Assembly (NCBI GenBank): GCA_964476375.1
Contig: CAYYZW010000300.1
Location: 1 to 64,000, forward strand
DNA: 64,000 nucleotides
Direction of reading: 5' to 3'
Source: SAT2750 sp964476375
GTDB taxonomy: Bacteria > Planctomycetota > Planctomycetia > Pirellulales > Pirellulaceae
Shown here: positions 62,027 through 64,000 of the stretch, piece by piece
How positions within the stretch are numbered: position 1 is the stretch's first letter
Layout: each line of letters begins with the position of its first letter
Program-made: the position numbers and the translations under genes
Notes under the pieces: generated by a model
Database searches by the model: none
The model's input: the letters and a program-made list of their open reading frames with translations, nothing else
What the model was told of the DNA's origin: nothing

Positions 62027-62431
62027 GTGGCATACCGCGCTTCCAAGAGCCATTGTTTTACCGCGTCGAAGCTTCTGCTTGGCGTCCTGATTGCCCTGCT
62101 GGCGGGCTGTAGCCAGGCGCGACAGTCGATGCGGACCGTGGATCCCAGGGCTCCCAAGCCAGGCTACGTGCAGATCCCGCCCTGTGACCGCCCCTCCTAC
62201 TCTCTGGAAGGGGCTCCCGGGCTGCAGCTTCCCGGGCCATCCCGTGCATTACTCTCACGGCGAGAACAATATGCCCAACGCACCAGCTGCCTGGGATGTG
62301 GTGACGTCTTCTGGAATAGCTGGCAAAGCGATCCACCACGACCACAGGATCGGATCTCCTTTCACCATCCTGCTGAGATTTACCGCCGCGGCAGCCCTGA
62401 ATGTCTCCCTGCAGACAACAGGGTGGAATGA
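62027..62431 (+). CDS. Small lipoprotein of planctomycete type
   Basis: A 134-residue protein with GTG start (62027) and GGGGGGA seven bases upstream. A signal with lipobox LLAGC (about 24-28) makes it a probable lipoprotein. The mature part contains SCLGCGDVFWNSWQSDPP, a pattern I associate with small planctomycete proteins, and then a low-complexity tail that may be frame-shifted. Function unknown. Confidence 0.55.
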   Translation: MAYRASKSHCFTASKLLLGVLIALLAGCSQARQSMRTVDPRAPKPGYVQIPPCDRPSYSLEGAPGLQLPGPSRALLSRREQYAQRTSCLGCGDVFWNSWQSDPPRPQDRISFHHPAEIYRRGSPECLPADNRVE

Positions 62432-62489
62432 AATCTGCTCCCGCTGCCTTTCCTGCCTGTTGTCTAGACCGTTATCATACGATTCTGGC

Positions 62490-62515
62490 CCCGGCGAAAT
62501 CTCGCTTGCCGGGGG
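62490..62515 (+). promoter_or_regulatory. Hairpin before the ThDP-enzyme gene
   Basis: A perfect 7-bp GC stem (62490-62496 with 62509-62515) with a 12-base loop lies 30 bases before the ATG at 62546. No T-run follows, so it is not a typical terminator. A leader element is possible. Confidence 0.3.
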
Positions 62516-62545
62516 AACAATCGCTAGTGATGACAGGTAGTACTC

Positions 62546-64000
62546 ATGGCAATCACGGGTGTCGAGGCCTTTCTGGAGATGCTCTCGGAGTTTGGTGTCG
62601 AGTACATCTTTGGCAATCCAGGTTCGACCGAGCTTCCATTGAACGATGCGCTGGCGGTGGACGACCGGTTCCGGTACATCCTTGGCTTGCAGGAAGTTCC
62701 GGTGATGGCGGTGGCGGATGGCTATAGCATGGCCTCACGCCAGCTGGGCGTTGTCAACCTGCACATCTGCTGTGGTCTTGGGAACGCCATGGGGATGCTC
62801 TACAACGCCCACCGCGAGGGGACTCCCTTGCTCGTCACGGCAGGACAGCAGGACCGACGGTTGATGTTCGAGGAACCGATACTGGGTGGGGACATGCTCT
62901 CGGTGGTGCAGCCCTGGACCAAGTGGGCTGTGGAGGTCCAGCGTATCGAGGACCTTCCTTCCGCGCTCCGGCGCGCCACACGGGTCGCCATGACGCCACC
63001 GACCGGCCCGGTATTCATGTCGCTGCCGGTCGACCTGCAGATGGAAATGGCAGACGACCTGGATCTTTCACCGATCACATTAATGGACACTCGGGTACGA
63101 CCACCGCGGGAGCCACTGGAAAAGGCGGCGCTGCTCCTGAGGGAGGCTCAATCCCCGGCGATCCTTGCCGGCAGCCGGGTCACCGAAGCGGGGGGCTGTG
63201 AGGCACTTGTTGAGCTGGCAGAACTGCTGGGATCCCCGGTTATCAGTGAATCGGGAACGACGCATGGCCGGTTGGCATTTCCCCCGGATCACCCTCTTTA
63301 CAGCCAGGGACTGCCACTCTGGTCTCCGGATGTCCACCAGCGGCTTGAGCCTTTTGATGTGTTGTTCGTGGTCGGCATGGACATGCTGCGGCAGTATATC
63401 TATCACGAGCCGGCCTGCCCGATTCCTGATTCTATTCGGTTAATACACCTGGACGAGGATCCCTGGCAACTGGGGAAGAACTATCAGCCGGAAGTGGGCC
63501 TGGTGGGTCATACCCGTGTGGGCCTGGAGGAGCTTGTCGAACTGGTGCGAGGGGGCCAGGATGAAACCCAGAAGCTGCAGGCCCGGCAGCGCGGAGAACA
63601 GCATGCCGCGAAACATCAACAGGCTCGCCGGCAGCTTGAAGCGGAGATTGACCAACAGCGAGGAACCACCCCGCTCACGCCACTCTGTGCCATGGAGGCC
63701 ATTGCCCGGGTTCTGCCGGACGACGTGGCAGTTGTGGAGGAAGCGGTCACGACAACCAACACCACGCTGGAACGTCTTGGTGCCCTGAAAAATACCAGCG
63801 GGTACTTCGGCCACCGCGGCTGGGCGCTTGGTTGGGGCCTGGGGGTATCGATTGGAGCCCAGCTTGCGTGGCCCGGGCGCCCGGTGGTTGGAATCCTGGG
63901 AGAGGGAGCTGCCATGTACGGAATCCAGGGGCTCTGGACCGCGGCGCGTTACAGGATCCCGGTCACCTTTGTCATCTGCAACAATTCCCAGTACCACATC
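62546..64000 (+). CDS. ThDP-dependent enzyme, benzoylformate-decarboxylase-like (truncated by window end)
   Basis: The frame is open from the ATG at 62546 to the last base, 485 codons, with no stop seen. The N-terminal domain shows FGNPGSTELP and the activating glutamate in GLQEVPVMAVADGYSMAS, then NLHICCGLGNAMGMLYNA, all close to benzoylformate decarboxylase. The ThDP motif reads GEGAAMYGIQGLWTAARY, with Glu in place of the usual GDG aspartate. It ends in FVICNNSQY at the window edge. Acetolactate synthase-type or 2-keto-acid decarboxylase activity is possible; the substrate is unknown. Confidence 0.85.
   Translation, partial: MAITGVEAFLEMLSEFGVEYIFGNPGSTELPLNDALAVDDRFRYILGLQEVPVMAVADGYSMASRQLGVVNLHICCGLGNAMGMLYNAHREGTPLLVTAGQQDRRLMFEEPILGGDMLSVVQPWTKWAVEVQRIEDLPSALRRATRVAMTPPTGPVFMSLPVDLQMEMADDLDLSPITLMDTRVRPPREPLEKAALLLREAQSPAILAGSRVTEAGGCEALVELAELLGSPVISESGTTHGRLAFPPDHPLYSQGLPLWSPDVHQRLEPFDVLFVVGMDMLRQYIYHEPACPIPDSIRLIHLDEDPWQLGKNYQPEVGLVGHTRVGLEELVELVRGGQDETQKLQARQRGEQHAAKHQQARRQLEAEIDQQRGTTPLTPLCAMEAIARVLPDDVAVVEEAVTTTNTTLERLGALKNTSGYFGHRGWALGWGLGVSIGAQLAWPGRPVVGILGEGAAMYGIQGLWTAARYRIPVTFVICNNSQYHI

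Overview
The window is 64 kb of GC-rich bacterial chromosome, almost certainly from a planctomycete of the Pirellulales type. The evidence is lineage-specific protein families: a giant exported protein with the N-terminal LEPR signature (185-4993), a BBP7-type outer-membrane protein (5006-6424), a Big_2/DUF1549/DUF1553 cytochrome-like protein followed by a DUF1501 protein and a PPC-domain protein (49784-55249), a DUF4254 protein, an EboD-like dehydroquinate synthase homologue, and a groEL-groES-groEL arrangement. No rRNA, tRNA, CRISPR array, insertion sequence or prophage was seen. Starts were chosen by Shine-Dalgarno spacing and family alignment and often differ from the longest open frame.

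Layout. 0.2-7.7 kb: cell-surface and envelope proteins. 7.7-17.5 kb: housekeeping genes (mnmE, yidC carrying a PDZ-like insertion, two tandem phosphodiesterase paralogues, tsaB, hemL, hemB, truB). 17.8-26.6 kb: ftsK, a YhcH-like gene, then a branched-chain amino-acid unit cimA-valS-bifunctional nuclease, preceded by what reads as a complete ribosome-mediated attenuator. 26.6-29.8 kb: an aspartate-family unit on the minus strand (four-ACT-domain aspartokinase, ApgM-type mutase or proposed homoserine kinase, and a 50-codon remnant of homoserine dehydrogenase). 30.4-36.7 kb: chaperone block groEL1-groES-groEL2, terminator, dnaJ-grpE-fmdB-yacG. 36.7-40 kb: membrane protein, receiver-like protein, PII protein, kinase-like protein. 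40.1-45.5 kb: a DsbD-like protein whose frame is interrupted by a UGA exactly at the first catalytic cysteine (probable selenoprotein), purM, and a heavy-metal P-type ATPase lacking its phosphorylated aspartate. 45.5-49.6 kb: minus-strand enzymes and a von Willebrand factor A protein. 49.8-55.5 kb: planctomycete cytochrome-like/DUF1501/PPC operon. 55.5-64 kb: SDR, cupin, PDZ protein, DUF4254, glutaminyl-cyclase-like metallopeptidase, tartrate/D-malate dehydrogenase-like enzyme, small lipoprotein and a ThDP enzyme cut by the window end.

Most notable: (1) a DsbD-family protein with in-frame UGA in a U-x-x-C redox motif and a hairpin with a GGUC loop just downstream, resembling a bacterial SECIS; (2) a leader peptide with five Ile codons, with competing antiterminator and terminator hairpins, in front of citramalate synthase, i.e. 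textbook attenuation in a phylum where I do not know it to be described; (3) a P-type ATPase with YKTRTQT in place of DKTGTLT; (4) a truncated homoserine dehydrogenase. All calls come from reading the sequence; no database search was run.
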